The notes beneath the pieces were generated by a model. The model saw only the letters and a program-made list of their open reading frames with translations, had not been told where the DNA came from and did no database searches. Positions 43,585-53,064 of a stretch of DNA of 64,000 nucleotides are shown here, one piece after another (the stretch's first letter is position 1; every line of letters begins with the position of its first letter). Made by a program: the position numbers and the translations under genes. The DNA is from Bacillus sp. FJAT-27916 (lineage in GTDB: Bacteria > Bacillota > Bacilli > Bacillales > Pradoshiaceae), in contig NZ_LFZV01000001.1 in the NCBI RefSeq assembly GCF_001183965.1, positions 445,287 through 509,286 of the forward strand, written 5' to 3'.

Positions 43585-44796
43585 ATGTTGGACGCAAAGG
43601 TTAGCATAAAAGGTGTTTGGAAAGTGTTTGGAAAGTCCCCGCAGCAGGCAATAAAATTATCGCTGCAGGGAAGGACGAAAAAAGAAATCTTAAAGGAAAC
43701 AGGAAGTACGATTGGCGTACATAAGGCAGATTTAGATATTTATGAGGGTGAAGTCTTTGTCGTTATGGGTTTATCTGGGAGCGGCAAGTCTACGCTTATT
43801 CGAATGATTAATCGGCTGATTTCCCCGACTGATGGAGAGATCTTGATTGATGGCCAAAATATCGTGACGATGTCACCGAAAGAGCTTCGTGAAATTAGGA
43901 GGAATAAAATCAGTATGGTATTTCAAAACTTCGCCTTATTCCCCCACAAAACGATTCTTGAAAATACTAAGTTCGGCCTTGAAATTAAAGGAATCGCTGA
44001 GGAGGAACAGACCGAAAAGGCGATGCAGGCGCTTAAGGCTGTCGGTCTCCAAGGCTATGAAGAACAATTCCCTAATCAATTGAGTGGTGGCATGCAGCAG
44101 CGGGTGGGTCTTGCGAGGGCGCTTGCAAGTGATACAGATATTCTTCTCATGGATGAAGCCTTCAGTGCGCTGGATCCCATGATTCGAAAAAACATGCAGG
44201 ATGAGCTGCTGGAAATTCAAGAAAACTATAAGAAAACGATTATCTTTATTACCCATGATTTAGATGAAGCGTTGCGAATCGGAGACAGGATTGCTTTAAT
44301 GAGGGATGGCAGAATCATTCAGGTTGGAACTCCTGAGGAAATTATGATGAATCCGGCCAATGATTATGTCGAACGATTTGTAGAAGACGTGAATTTATCC
44401 CGTGTACTCACGGCAGCATCGGTGATGAAGCGGGCAGAACGAATCTTTGTGGATCGCGGACCAAGGGTTGCGCTGCAAACGATGAAGGATAACGGGTATT
44501 CCCATATATTTGTCGTCGATCGCAGCTTTAAGCTGGTAGGTGCGCTGTCAGCGGATCAAGCGAGCAGGGCTGCAGCAGAACAGCTTAGTATTGAGGATGT
44601 GATGACAAAGGATGTTCCAGCGGTTTATGAGGACACCGTCATCGCTGATCTTCTTGATGAGATGGCCAATGCATCCATGCCGCTTGCGGTAATCAATGAA
44701 GATAGAAAACTTCGAGGTGTGCTTATCCGCGGAGTCATCATTGGTGCTCTCGCAGGAAACCGGGACAACCTTCTTGAGAAGGAGGGAGTAGAATGA
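43585..44796 (+). CDS. opuAA: Glycine betaine/proline ABC transporter ATPase with CBS domains
   Basis: About 403 residues. ATG 43585 follows TTAGGAGTGG closely; the TTG at 43588 is also possible. The ATPase is at about 1-260: family-typical N-terminal KVSIKGVWKVFGKSPQQA, Walker A GLSGSGKST, signature LSGGMQQRVGLARAL, Walker B ILLMDEAFSALDPMIR and H-loop ITHDLDEAL. Two CBS domains at about 275-395 (VALQTMKDNGYSHIFVVD, then VMTKDVPAVYEDT) are the module that senses ionic strength in OpuA-type transporters. ATGA overlap with the permease gene. Confidence 0.92.
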   Translation: MLDAKVSIKGVWKVFGKSPQQAIKLSLQGRTKKEILKETGSTIGVHKADLDIYEGEVFVVMGLSGSGKSTLIRMINRLISPTDGEILIDGQNIVTMSPKELREIRRNKISMVFQNFALFPHKTILENTKFGLEIKGIAEEEQTEKAMQALKAVGLQGYEEQFPNQLSGGMQQRVGLARALASDTDILLMDEAFSALDPMIRKNMQDELLEIQENYKKTIIFITHDLDEALRIGDRIALMRDGRIIQVGTPEEIMMNPANDYVERFVEDVNLSRVLTAASVMKRAERIFVDRGPRVALQTMKDNGYSHIFVVDRSFKLVGALSADQASRAAAEQLSIEDVMTKDVPAVYEDTVIADLLDEMANASMPLAVINEDRKLRGVLIRGVIIGALAGNRDNLLEKEGVE

Positions 44797-46529
44797 ACAT
44801 CGGAAAAATACCGTTGGCGCAAGGTGTCGACCGTGTTGTCGATTGGCTGACAGATGCTCTTGGCCCGTTTTTTAATTTTATTTCCACGTTTGTGCAGAGC
44901 ATCATTGACACGAGTGTAGATGTACTCGGATTTGGACCGCCGATCGTGCTCATTCTATTATTGACACTGCTTGCTTTTTACACGAATAAATGGCCTCTGG
45001 CTTTATTCACGTTCATAGGACTGCTGCTGATTGATAATCTAGGATATTGGGATGCCATGATTCAGACATTGGCCCTTGTTCTGGCCTCTGTTCTGATTAC
45101 GGTCATACTTGGAATTCCACTTGGAATTTTGGCTTCCCAAAGCAAGTGGTTGAGAAATATCTTAATGCCGATTCTAGATTTCATGCAAACGATGCCTGGC
45201 TTTGTCTACTTAATTCCGGCCATCTTGTTCTTTGGGATTGGTGTCGTACCGGGGATTGTAGCCTCTGTTATCTTTGCAATTGCCCCGGCGATTCGCATGA
45301 CCAGCCTTGGGATTCAGGAGGTTCCAAAGGATTTAATTGAGGCTTCAGATGCTTTTGGTTCCACAAGAGGCCAAAAGATTATGAAGGTGCAGCTGCCGCT
45401 CGCAATGCCAACAATCATGGCAGGAATCAACCAAAGTATTATGCTGTCATTATCAATGGTCGTCATGGCTTCTTTGGTAGGAGCGCCCGGCTTAGGGGCA
45501 GAGGTCTATCGCGCTGTTTCCCAGATAAAAGTTGGAGAAGGGTTTGAAGCGGGATTAGCTATTGTTATCATTGCCATCATTCTTGACCGGATTTCTCAGA
45601 AGCTTAGAACGCCGGCTTTTGAATCAATCGTTAAAGGCAAGTGGATTTATAGTTTAGTTATTGTTCTCTTTTTGGGCGGCTATACGGTAACGTCCTTATT
45701 GAATGCCGAGCTGAAAGGCTCAGAGAATGCTTCAATTGGCGCCCAGGTTGATTATAAAATCGTGGGCATTGATCCGGGCTCAGGGGTTATGTCGAGGACA
45801 CAGGAAGCAATGGATCAGTATGGACTAAGTGATGATTGGACATTGCAGGAAGGCTCATCGGCGGCGATGGGGGCTGAGCTGAAGAAGGCTTATGATCGGA
45901 AGGAGCCAATCATTATCACAGGATGGACACCGCATTGGATGTTCGGTAAGTTTGACTTGAAGTATCTGGATGATCCAAAGGGTGTCTATGGCGAAAGTGA
46001 GGACATTCATACATTGGTTCGTAAGGGCTTAAAGGAAGATTTGCCTGGTGCGGAAAAGGTGCTCAATCAATTCTATTGGGAAACCTCTGATATGGAGTCT
46101 GTCATGAAGGATATTGAAGAAGGAATGGGCTCCAAGGATGCTGCCATCAAGTGGATTGAGGCTAATAAGAGCAAGGTCGACCAGTGGGTGAATGATGCTG
46201 AAAAAGGCAATGGCGAAAATATTACTCTCGTATATGTAGCCTGGGAATCAGAGGTTGCCTCAACGAATGTTATTGCTGAGGTGCTGAGAATGCAAGGCTA
46301 TGAGCCTGTATTAAGACAGGTGGAGATTGGTCCGATGTATGCGGCTATTGCGAGCGGGAAGGCAGATGCCATGGTTGCCGCATGGCTTCCGACGACCTCG
46401 AAGGCGTATTACGATAAATATAAGGAAGACTTTGTCGACTTAGGACCTAACTTGAAGGGGACAAAACTTGGTCTTGTCGTCCCGGCCTATGTGGAGATTG
46501 ATTCAATAGAAGATTTACGTGTAGAATAG
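44793..46529 (+). CDS. opuABC: Fused glycine betaine permease and substrate-binding protein (OpuAB-AC)
   Basis: 578 residues. Permease at about 1-305 with six or seven spans, EAA-like loop KDLIEASDAFGSTRGQKIMKVQL near 186-208 and the QSIMLSLSMVVMASLVGAPGLG segment. A final span near 290-307 leads to an extracellular betaine-binding domain at about 320-578. Its two lobes contain ITGWTPHWMFGKFDLKYLDD and VYVAWESEVASTNVIAEVL, with Trp residues placed to cage a quaternary ammonium. This fused layout resembles Lactococcus OpuABC rather than three-gene B. subtilis opuA. Osmoprotectant uptake. Confidence 0.93.
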   Translation: MNIGKIPLAQGVDRVVDWLTDALGPFFNFISTFVQSIIDTSVDVLGFGPPIVLILLLTLLAFYTNKWPLALFTFIGLLLIDNLGYWDAMIQTLALVLASVLITVILGIPLGILASQSKWLRNILMPILDFMQTMPGFVYLIPAILFFGIGVVPGIVASVIFAIAPAIRMTSLGIQEVPKDLIEASDAFGSTRGQKIMKVQLPLAMPTIMAGINQSIMLSLSMVVMASLVGAPGLGAEVYRAVSQIKVGEGFEAGLAIVIIAIILDRISQKLRTPAFESIVKGKWIYSLVIVLFLGGYTVTSLLNAELKGSENASIGAQVDYKIVGIDPGSGVMSRTQEAMDQYGLSDDWTLQEGSSAAMGAELKKAYDRKEPIIITGWTPHWMFGKFDLKYLDDPKGVYGESEDIHTLVRKGLKEDLPGAEKVLNQFYWETSDMESVMKDIEEGMGSKDAAIKWIEANKSKVDQWVNDAEKGNGENITLVYVAWESEVASTNVIAEVLRMQGYEPVLRQVEIGPMYAAIASGKADAMVAAWLPTTSKAYYDKYKEDFVDLGPNLKGTKLGLVVPAYVEIDSIEDLRVE

Positions 46530-46546
46530 ATCAATTCATTGAAGGA

Positions 46547-46587
46547 AGGCTGACCTGAAAGCTTACGGGCTTTTGGGTCAGCCTTTT
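46547..46587 (+). terminator. Terminator after opuABC
   Basis: AAGGCTGACC pairs with GGTCAGCCTT, with an inner AAAGC/GCTTT element, then TTTT. Confidence 0.8.
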
Positions 46588-46654
46588 AGTTTGATTTGTT
46601 TAGAGGCTGTTGTCTGGCGGACGGGTAAGCGGAGATCTTGGCTGCTATTTTGGG

Positions 46655-46750
46655 TTTCGCCCATAAAGCCCTATTTTCGCCCATAATGAGGGTGTTTTCG
46701 CCCTTAAATTCATATTTTCCGCCCTTAAACGCCTGAGATTCGCCCATAAA
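46655..46750 (+). repeat. Five-copy periodic TTTCGCCCATAAA repeat array
   Basis: Cores start with CGCCC at 46658, 46678, 46699, 46720 (as CCGCCC) and 46741. Spacing is 20, 21, 21 and 21 bases. Copies 1, 2 and 5 read CGCCCATAA and copies 3 and 4 read CGCCCTTAA. The DNA between cores varies. A further single copy lies at 14660. Confidence 0.75.
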
Positions 46751-46867
46751 CAAAGAAATCAAGTTTCACTCCTTTAAATATCTTCGTCTTACCTGACCCA
46801 ATCCATGAAAAGACCAAAAAATTTTCCTTTTTTTATGAATAATCTGCTTTTTTTATCCCCAGAGAAC

Positions 46868-46913
46868 GGAAAAAAAACAGGAGAAGGCCAAATCTGGTTT
46901 ATCTCCTGTTTGT
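46868..46913 (-). terminator. Terminator of pdxST
   Basis: AACAGGAGA / TCTCCTGTT stem; the run of eight A upstream on plus gives the T tract for the minus strand. Confidence 0.85.
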
Positions 46914-46920
46914 ATTAGAT

Positions 46921-47508
46921 TTAAGCAATAGCAGAGTCCTCACAGTGCTCCTTCACCATTTGGATGAATAACTCAAGAAAACGCGAATCATCAGTCAGCT
47001 CGGGATGAAAGGAACTGACGAGAATGCGGCCTTGCTTGGCTGCCACAATATGTCCATCATAGTCTGCAAGCGTCACGACACTTTCTCCGGCATGAAGGCA
47101 ATACGGGGCACGGATAAAAATGGCCTTGAATGGTTCATCCAACCCCTTGATAGCAAGTGATGTTTCAAAGCTTGCCCGCTGACGACCTGAGGCATTGCGC
47201 TGAACAACGAGATCGATTAGTCCGAGTGGCTCGGGATCGGAATCATCGGCAATCTTACTTGCGAGCAATACCATTCCGGCACATGTGCCGAAGATAGGTT
47301 TTTGGAATGATTGGATGGTTTCTGTGAATCCATACGTATCCATCAGCTTCTTGATGGCGGTGCTTTCTCCTCCAGGAATGATGAGTCCGTCAAGTGATGC
47401 AAGCTCTGAGGGGAATTTAATTCTTGAGGCTGTACAGCCTGTTGCTTCTACTTGTTTGATATGTTCTGAGACAGCTCCTTGCAGGGCTAATACGCCAATA
47501 TGAGGCAT
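46921..47508 (-). CDS. pdxT: Pyridoxal 5'-phosphate synthase glutaminase subunit
   Basis: 195 residues, ATG 47508 (MPHIGVLALQGAVSEH), two bases after the pdxS stop; an in-frame TTG at 47517 overlaps pdxS. Class I glutaminase features: LIIPGGESTAIKKL near 42-55, nucleophile Cys in FGTCAGMVLLA near 77-87, and the His-Glu pair in SFHPELTDDSRF near 166-177. It releases ammonia from glutamine and channels it to PdxS. Confidence 0.97.
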   Translation of the reverse strand: MPHIGVLALQGAVSEHIKQVEATGCTASRIKFPSELASLDGLIIPGGESTAIKKLMDTYGFTETIQSFQKPIFGTCAGMVLLASKIADDSDPEPLGLIDLVVQRNASGRQRASFETSLAIKGLDEPFKAIFIRAPYCLHAGESVVTLADYDGHIVAAKQGRILVSSFHPELTDDSRFLELFIQMVKEHCEDSAIA

Positions 47509-47510
47509 TG

Positions 47511-48398
47511 TTACCAACCCCGATCCTGCATACGGCTTTCCGCTGGAATCGTGGCAATCTCAATTCCCTTCATGGGGCTGCCTAGTTCAGTTGAAAGTTT
47601 GCCAATCAGCTCATAATCCTTGTAATGAGTGGTTGCCTGGACGATTGCTTGGGCGAATTTCTCAGGAGACTCGGATTTAAAGATTCCTGATCCGACGAAG
47701 ACGCCATCAGCCCCAAGCTCCATCATCAGGGCAGCATCTGCCGGTGTCGCAATTCCGCCTGCCGCGAAGTTGACAACAGGCAAGCTGCCCTCTTCCTTGA
47801 TTTGAAGCAGAATATCGTACGGAGCTCCTAAGATTTTCGCCTCAGTCATGAGCTCATCCTCATTCATATGGATGACCTTTCGAACCTGCGCCTGAACCTT
47901 TCGCATATGGCGGACAGCTTCAACAATATTACCTGTACCTGGTTCTCCCTTCGTGCGCAGCATGGAGGCACCTTCCCCGATCCTTCTTGCTGCTTCTCCG
48001 AGGTCGCGGCATCCGCAGACGAATGGGACAGTAAAAGCCCTCTTTTGAAGGTGATACTCTTCATCTGCAGGCGTTAAAACTTCACTTTCATCAATGTAAT
48101 CGACACCCATTGCCTCGAGTACGCGTGCTTCCACGATATGGCCAATCCGTGCTTTAGCCATCACAGGGATAGACACGGCCTTCATGACCTCTTCTACGAT
48201 ACGCGGGTCTGCCATTCTTGCAACCCCGCCAGCCTTGCGAATGTCAAAAGGAACACGTTCAAGAGCCATGACGGCAACAGCTCCCGCTGCCTCGGCGATT
48301 TTGGCTTGCTCCGCATTGACAACATCCATGATAACCCCGCCCTTTTGCATTTGGGCCATTCCTCGTTTGACAGCATCAGTGCCTAAGGCTTTTCTCAT
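47511..48398 (-). CDS. pdxS: Pyridoxal 5'-phosphate synthase catalytic subunit
   Basis: 295 residues, AAGGATGG before the ATG. It is highly conserved: [21 protein letters not shown] and [20 protein letters not shown], then the imine-forming Lys in [10 protein letters not shown] near 80-89. [34 protein letters not shown] and [15 protein letters not shown] also match. It builds PLP from ribose-5-phosphate, glyceraldehyde-3-phosphate and ammonia in a dodecamer with PdxT. Divergent from a MocR-type regulator that likely controls it. Confidence 0.98.
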   Translation of the reverse strand: MRKALGTDAVKRGMAQMQKGGVIMDVVNAEQAKIAEAAGAVAVMALERVPFDIRKAGGVARMADPRIVEEVMKAVSIPVMAKARIGHIVEARVLEAMGVDYIDESEVLTPADEEYHLQKRAFTVPFVCGCRDLGEAARRIGEGASMLRTKGEPGTGNIVEAVRHMRKVQAQVRKVIHMNEDELMTEAKILGAPYDILLQIKEEGSLPVVNFAAGGIATPADAALMMELGADGVFVGSGIFKSESPEKFAQAIVQATTHYKDYELIGKLSTELGSPMKGIEIATIPAESRMQDRGW

Positions 48399-48527
48399 AA
48401 AATTAGCACCATCCTTTTTTATTTTTAAAAATAGTGTGATTTGTTGTATGGTATAAGTATAGAGGAAACAGACCCCATTAAAAGATTCAGTTTCAAGCGT
48501 TTTGATGGTGTCAGTGAGGGAGAAAAG

Positions 48528-49919
48528 ATGAATAGATTAGCGTGTGAACTAAACCGTGAAAGCCGTATTCCAATCTATGAGCAGCTGTATGTTTTTATCA
48601 AAAATGAAATCATGTCCGGCAGATTGCCATATCAAACGAAGCTGCCTTCGAAACGGAATCTCTCTGATTACCTGCAAATCAGTCAAAATACAGTAGATGC
48701 AGCTTATCAGCAATTGGTTGCAGAGGGATATATTGAGGTGCTTCCTCGGAAAGGATACTATTGTTTGGCCTCAAAGGATTTGGAATACATACAGCCTGGG
48801 GAAAGCTGCTCAGAAAAGAGGGATGAGCCGGGTGAGCAGATTATTCAATCCTTTCATCCGAGTCATATTGATGTCAGCGTGTTCCCCTTCAAGACGTGGA
48901 GGAGATTGGCAAAGGATTTGATTGATTTCAATAACCAAGATTTATTATTGCTTGGCGACCCCTTTGGTGAAATGGAACTAAGAAGAGAGATTGCGACCTA
49001 TTTGTACCATGCAAGAGGCGTCATTTGTGAGCCTCGGCAAATTATCATTGGAGCAGGCCTTGAAATCCTGTTGCAGCAATTGGTCCTCTTATTTGGCAGC
49101 AAGGCAAAATATGGCGTTGAAAACCCTGGTTATCAGGTCATGAACCGTATCATGTGCCATTTCCCGAATAAGGTTCAGGCTGTAGGAGTGGATGAGGATG
49201 GATTAAAGATTGATGAGGTCCTTCAAGGGGATATGGATATTCTCTATACAACACCATCCCATCATTTCCCGTTTGGGACCGTACTGTCCTATAACCGACG
49301 TGTTCAATTGCTTTCGTGGGCAGCGGAATCGAAGGAAAGGTTCATTATCGAGGACGATTATGACAGTGAATTCCGCTATAGCGGCAAATCTATTCCCTCG
49401 CTTGCAAGTATGGACAGCTTTGGGAAGGTGATTTATTTCGGTTCCTTCTCCAAATCCTTAATGCCGTCCATTCGAATTAGCTTCATGCTTCTGCCGGAGG
49501 AATTGCTTTCCTGCTATCAAGAGGCAGGATTCGGGCATTCCTCCGTATCGAGGTTGGACCAGCATCTTCTAGCTCGTTTTATGCGTGATGGGGAATTTGA
49601 GCGTCATCTGAACAGAATGCGGAAGGTGTATCGCAGGAAATTAGAAATAGTACTAGAACATTTGAAGCCTCATAGGGAAATTCTTTCCGTAATCGGGGAG
49701 AAATCAGGCCTTCATATTGCCCTTGTTGTCCATAATGGGATGAATGAGGAGCAAATTAAGGAACGGGCAAGGGAGAAAGGGATTCTCCTGCACACTCTTT
49801 CAGATTATTCTATCGTGAAGGAGGATTATCCCCCAACCATCGTGCTTGGTTTTGCGGGGATACCAGAGGCTGAGCTTGAAAGAGCCATTGCCCGGTTATT
49901 AGAGTGTCTTAATGGATAA
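48528..49919 (+). CDS. pdxR: MocR/PdxR-type GntR regulator of PLP synthesis
   Basis: 463 residues from [19 protein letters not shown], preceded by GAGGGAGA; the in-frame ATG at 48441 lacks a site. The winged helix-turn-helix is at about 15-80 ([25 protein letters not shown]). The aminotransferase fold I domain is at about 110-460, with the PLP-contacting [10 protein letters not shown] near 282-291 and the Schiff-base Lys in [16 protein letters not shown] near 310-325. PdxR proteins sense PLP and control the divergent pdxST operon; the 129-base divergent space fits. Confidence 0.92.
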   Translation: MNRLACELNRESRIPIYEQLYVFIKNEIMSGRLPYQTKLPSKRNLSDYLQISQNTVDAAYQQLVAEGYIEVLPRKGYYCLASKDLEYIQPGESCSEKRDEPGEQIIQSFHPSHIDVSVFPFKTWRRLAKDLIDFNNQDLLLLGDPFGEMELRREIATYLYHARGVICEPRQIIIGAGLEILLQQLVLLFGSKAKYGVENPGYQVMNRIMCHFPNKVQAVGVDEDGLKIDEVLQGDMDILYTTPSHHFPFGTVLSYNRRVQLLSWAAESKERFIIEDDYDSEFRYSGKSIPSLASMDSFGKVIYFGSFSKSLMPSIRISFMLLPEELLSCYQEAGFGHSSVSRLDQHLLARFMRDGEFERHLNRMRKVYRRKLEIVLEHLKPHREILSVIGEKSGLHIALVVHNGMNEEQIKERAREKGILLHTLSDYSIVKEDYPPTIVLGFAGIPEAELERAIARLLECLNG

Positions 49920-50032
49920 AAAATATAAGAAATAGGCTATTCTCATTACTCCTTATTATGTGTTATAGTAGGTTAAATTTATTTCATTATTACATCTTAA
50001 GAGATTACTAACATAGAAAAAGGGTGATTAGG

Positions 50033-51769
50033 ATGGATTACAGCTTAATGCAAAGACGTATCAATGTGGCTTCAGGGAAGGAGCCGGCAGATCTTGTTGT
50101 TAAAGGCGGCAAAATTTTGAATGTATTTACCGGTGAGATTCAGCTTGGAGATATCGCAATTGTCGATGGGGTTATTGCTGGTATTGGCCAATACGAAGGC
50201 AAAAGAGAAGTAAATGCCGCAGGGCGATACATCAGTCCATCCTTTATCGACGGCCATGTGCACATTGAATCCACAATGGTTAGCCCGCTGGAATTTGCAA
50301 AGGTTCAGGTAAAGAACGGTGTGACTGCCGTCATTGCAGATCCTCATGAAATTGCCAATGTCAGCGGGGCACAAGGAATTCAATACATGATTGAGCATAC
50401 GGAGGGTCTGCCTTTTGATGCGCATTTCATGCTTCCATCCTGTGTACCTGCTACGGAATTTGAAGAAGCGGGAGCGATTTTGAACAGTGAGGATCTAGCT
50501 CCATTTTATGAACAGCCGCGTGTACTTGGACTTGCGGAGGTCATGAATTATCAAGCTGTGCTTGAGAGCGAGCCTTCCATGGTTGAGAAACTGCTGGATG
50601 CAAGGAAACAGCATAAATTGATTGATGGTCATGCTGCTGGTTTGTCTGGGAAGGCCATTGATGTATATATGGCTGCCGGTATTCATACGGATCATGAGTG
50701 TATGACTGCGGAAGAGGCAAAGGCCCGTCTTGAGAAGGGGATGTATCTCATGATTCGGGAAGGGACAGTCGCAAAGGATTTGAAGCAGATCATCGGGGCC
50801 GTTAATGAGCGGAACGCGAGAAGATGCCTGTTTGTAACAGATGACCGTCATTTGGATGACGTCATGATGGAGGGCAGCATTAATAATTGTATCAAATTAG
50901 CCATTGCAGAAGGTATTCCTGTCATGACGGCCTATCAAATGGCAACCTTGAATGCGGCTGAATGCTTCCGTCTGAAAAATCAAGGAGCGATTGCTCCAGG
51001 CTATAAAGCCGACTTTTTGATGCTTGATAGTCTTGAAGAGGTTGCCATCCATTCAGTCTATAAGAACGGGAAATGTATCGTAAGCGAAGGTTCTGTCCAG
51101 GGATTCCCAGAGAACTATCCATATGCTATAGCGGAAAATCTGGCGAATACCGTTTCCCTCGGTAAGATTGATTCGAACGATTTGGCAATCAAGCTGAAGG
51201 GGGAAGAAGCAAATATTATTGGCATCATTCCGAACAGCCTAATCACCAAACGTCTCATCGAGAAGACGAATCGGACAAAGGAGGGCTTCTTCGAATCGGA
51301 TACCCATCTTGATCATCTAAAGATTGCGCTTATTGAACGGCATAACGCGACAGGCAAGATTGGCCTCGGAATTGTTAAGGGGCTAGGGCTGAAATCAGGA
51401 GCTTTGGCCACGACGGTTGCACATGATTCTCATAATTTAATTGTCACTGGCACGAATGATGAAGACATGCTGGCAGCCATTCAGGAGCTTGAAAAAAGCC
51501 GAGGAGGGCTGGTCATTGTCAGTGAAGGAAAAGTGCGGGCCAAGCTTGCTTTGCCAATAGCAGGCTTGATGTCAATGGAAAGCGCGAATGCTGTCTACGG
51601 ACACTTGCGCGAAATGAATCAAGTATTAGCTGACTTAGGGGTTTCACAGGACTTCAATCCATTCCTGACCCTGTCATTCCTGGCACTTCCGGTTATTCCG
51701 GCATGTAAGATTACGATTGATGGACTCTTCGATGTCACGGAGTTCAAACATATCTCGATTGATGCCTAA
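50033..51769 (+). CDS. adeC: Adenine deaminase
   Basis: 578 residues; ATG 50033 follows AAAAGGGTG. An amidohydrolase fold with metal-binding SFIDGHVHIESTM near 66-78, then VIADPHEIANVSG near 103-115 and DGHAAGLSGKAIDVYMAAG. IHTDHECMTAEEA is near 218-230 and VTDDRHLDDVM near 266-276. C-terminal ATTVAHDSHNLIVTGTND is specific for adenine deaminases (AdeC/Ade). It converts adenine to hypoxanthine for purine salvage. Monocistronic, with a strong terminator. No purine riboswitch is visible upstream. Confidence 0.96.
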   Translation: MDYSLMQRRINVASGKEPADLVVKGGKILNVFTGEIQLGDIAIVDGVIAGIGQYEGKREVNAAGRYISPSFIDGHVHIESTMVSPLEFAKVQVKNGVTAVIADPHEIANVSGAQGIQYMIEHTEGLPFDAHFMLPSCVPATEFEEAGAILNSEDLAPFYEQPRVLGLAEVMNYQAVLESEPSMVEKLLDARKQHKLIDGHAAGLSGKAIDVYMAAGIHTDHECMTAEEAKARLEKGMYLMIREGTVAKDLKQIIGAVNERNARRCLFVTDDRHLDDVMMEGSINNCIKLAIAEGIPVMTAYQMATLNAAECFRLKNQGAIAPGYKADFLMLDSLEEVAIHSVYKNGKCIVSEGSVQGFPENYPYAIAENLANTVSLGKIDSNDLAIKLKGEEANIIGIIPNSLITKRLIEKTNRTKEGFFESDTHLDHLKIALIERHNATGKIGLGIVKGLGLKSGALATTVAHDSHNLIVTGTNDEDMLAAIQELEKSRGGLVIVSEGKVRAKLALPIAGLMSMESANAVYGHLREMNQVLADLGVSQDFNPFLTLSFLALPVIPACKITIDGLFDVTEFKHISIDA

Positions 51770-51773
51770 ATGA

Positions 51774-51826
51774 AAAGCTGGCCTCCACGAAAAATCCTTG
51801 TGATTTTTTGGAAGCCAGTTTTTTTA
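51774..51826 (+). terminator. Terminator after adeC
   Basis: AAAGCTGGC pairs with GCCAGTTTT at the base, extended by TCC/GGA and AAAAATC/GATTTTT, then T bases. Confidence 0.8.
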
Positions 51827-51886
51827 TATTCTTCCATTCATTTATGGTTTGGATTTCTTGATTATACATAGTCTATTGAACATGAC

Positions 51887-51914
51887 AAAAAAACAGGCGG
51901 ATCTTTCCGCCTGG
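51887..51914 (-). terminator. Terminator of the AbrB-like gene
   Basis: CAGGCGGA / TCCGCCTG stem; a run of seven A upstream on plus supplies the minus-strand T tract. Confidence 0.85.
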
Positions 51915-51928
51915 ACGAAGAGTAAGTC

Positions 51929-52207
51929 TTATTGTTTAATGACATGATGAAGTTCTTCAGTGAGCCGCTGAATGCCTTCTGGACTTAGGATGATTTTGCC
52001 GTTGGCGAGTGTAATATTGTTGTTGCTCACCTCGCCTGTAATGATACAAGCCTTGCCAGGCATGTATTTCTGAAGGATGATTTGATTTTCGTCCGTAAAG
52101 ATTTCAATTGAGTCTTTTATGTTAATATCCAAGGTACGTCTTAATTCAATCGGAAGAACAATTCGGCCTAGTTCGTCGACCTTTCTGACTATACCGGTAG
52201 ATTTCAT
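51929..52207 (-). CDS. AbrB-family transition-state regulator (AbrB/Abh)
   Basis: 92 residues from MKSTGIVRKVDELGRIVLP; longer in-frame versions upstream are low-complexity and not family-like. The N-terminal swapped-hairpin DNA-binding domain at 1-53 contains IPIELRRTLDI-like LPIELRRTLDINIKDSIEIF. The C-terminal oligomerisation half ITGEVSNNNITLANGKIILS is AbrB/Abh-typical. It regulates post-exponential genes. The neighbours (adeC, ykuS) recall the abh region of B. subtilis, so Abh is slightly favoured over AbrB. Confidence 0.9.
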   Translation of the reverse strand: MKSTGIVRKVDELGRIVLPIELRRTLDINIKDSIEIFTDENQIILQKYMPGKACIITGEVSNNNITLANGKIILSPEGIQRLTEELHHVIKQ

Positions 52208-52374
52208 ATCTATCACATTCTTTCCCTTTTTATAGAATAATAGTATTAATTTGACAAATAGTAAATAGAAAAGCTTGATATTAACAATAATGTAACATTT
52301 TGAAATCAAACTGTTTGATAAATGAATAATTTCCTTTATGGCAGAACATCCTACCATTGGAGGAGGTGTAAGCA

Positions 52375-52617
52375 ATGGCTAAAATAGGAGTGGAAGAATC
52401 CTTATCAGATGTGCAGCAAGCGCTTCGTGAGAAGGGATATGAAGTGGTACAGTTAAACCATGAGTATGGTGCAGCGAGCTGTGACTGTTGTGTCATCTCT
52501 GGAATGGATAAGAATGTAATGGGTATGCAGGACGCTGCGATTGAAGGTCCCGTAATCAATGCGGATGGATTAACAGCAGACCAAGTGTGCTCAGAAGTGG
52601 AAAGCAGACTTCAATAA
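52375..52617 (+). CDS. ykuS: YkuS/UPF0180-family protein
   Basis: 80 residues, with GGAGGAGGTG upstream. The UPF0180 family is indicated by [20 protein letters not shown] at the N-terminus, then [19 protein letters not shown] near 35-53 with three Cys. It is small, soluble and of unknown function. Divergent from the AbrB-like gene and ending at a strong terminator. Confidence 0.9.
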   Translation: MAKIGVEESLSDVQQALREKGYEVVQLNHEYGAASCDCCVISGMDKNVMGMQDAAIEGPVINADGLTADQVCSEVESRLQ

Positions 52618-52637
52618 ATAATGTACGGGAAATGAGT

Positions 52638-52678
52638 GGCAATGAATGGAGCAATCTATTCATTGCCGCTATTTTTTT
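52638..52678 (+). terminator. Terminator after ykuS
   Basis: GGCAATGAAT / ATTCATTGCC stem, then GCTATTTTTTT. Confidence 0.85.
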
Positions 52679-52825
52679 GAATCGTTTTTTTTTCATTGGT
52701 GATTTCGTGTGAATACATGTGCGGCTTGAATCTTCTTGATTAGGAAGGTTCTTTTTTCTTTTTATCCAGTTAAAGATGAATGTTGATAGTTAATAGTAGA
52801 ATACTGCCCGTTAACGCATCAAATT

Positions 52826-52905
52826 GTTGACTCCTGTGGGATTAGCACCACGACCGCATGCGATTTAGCTGCCGCTTGCAACGAAAATCAGCATTTAAGA
52901 TAAAC
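52826..52905 (+). repeat. Degraded Bacillaceae-type intergenic repeat
   Basis: It begins GACTCCTGTGGGATTAGCA and ends GCCGCTTGCAACGAAAATCA. These ends resemble a dispersed palindromic repeat of many Bacillaceae that starts GACTCCTGTGGGA and ends near GCGAAAATCAAC. The internal arm is shortened and mutated. From memory; not checked. Confidence 0.4.
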
Positions 52906-53064
52906 AGAGCTTTTCGTTTAAATGATAGGGCTGAGCAGCCTTATGAGCACGATTGCATAATAAAAATTTCGCGTCCGACATTTAATTGACACAATTCCGT
53001 TTTAAAGTGATAGACAGGTTAGTTACATAACTGACGTTAGATAGAGAGAGGATGGAGAAGAAGG

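Larger units (their letters stand above)
46530..46920. other. 391-base convergent intergenic region
   Basis: It holds the opuABC terminator, a five-copy TTTCGCCCATAAA-type array, an unassigned AT-rich stretch at about 46760-46865 and the pdxT terminator. No gene is supported. Confidence 0.7.
52618..53064. other. 447-base intergenic region
   Basis: It holds the ykuS terminator, a degraded intergenic repeat (about 52826-52905) and the promoter region of the ABC permease gene. No gene is supported. Confidence 0.6.

Noticed and set aside
46655-46750. CRISPR array
   Set aside because: The conserved core is only about 12 bases with 8-9 variable bases between copies, far below repeat and spacer lengths, and no cas genes are present.
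49920-50032. Purine riboswitch before adeC
   Set aside because: The leader is short and AT-rich and lacks the paired arms and conserved loops of the purine aptamer.
52281-52375. Longer AbrB-like protein starting at 52375
   Set aside because: The extra 56 residues are low-complexity, overlap the divergent ykuS leader, and are absent from the family; MKSTGIVRKVDELG is the standard start.
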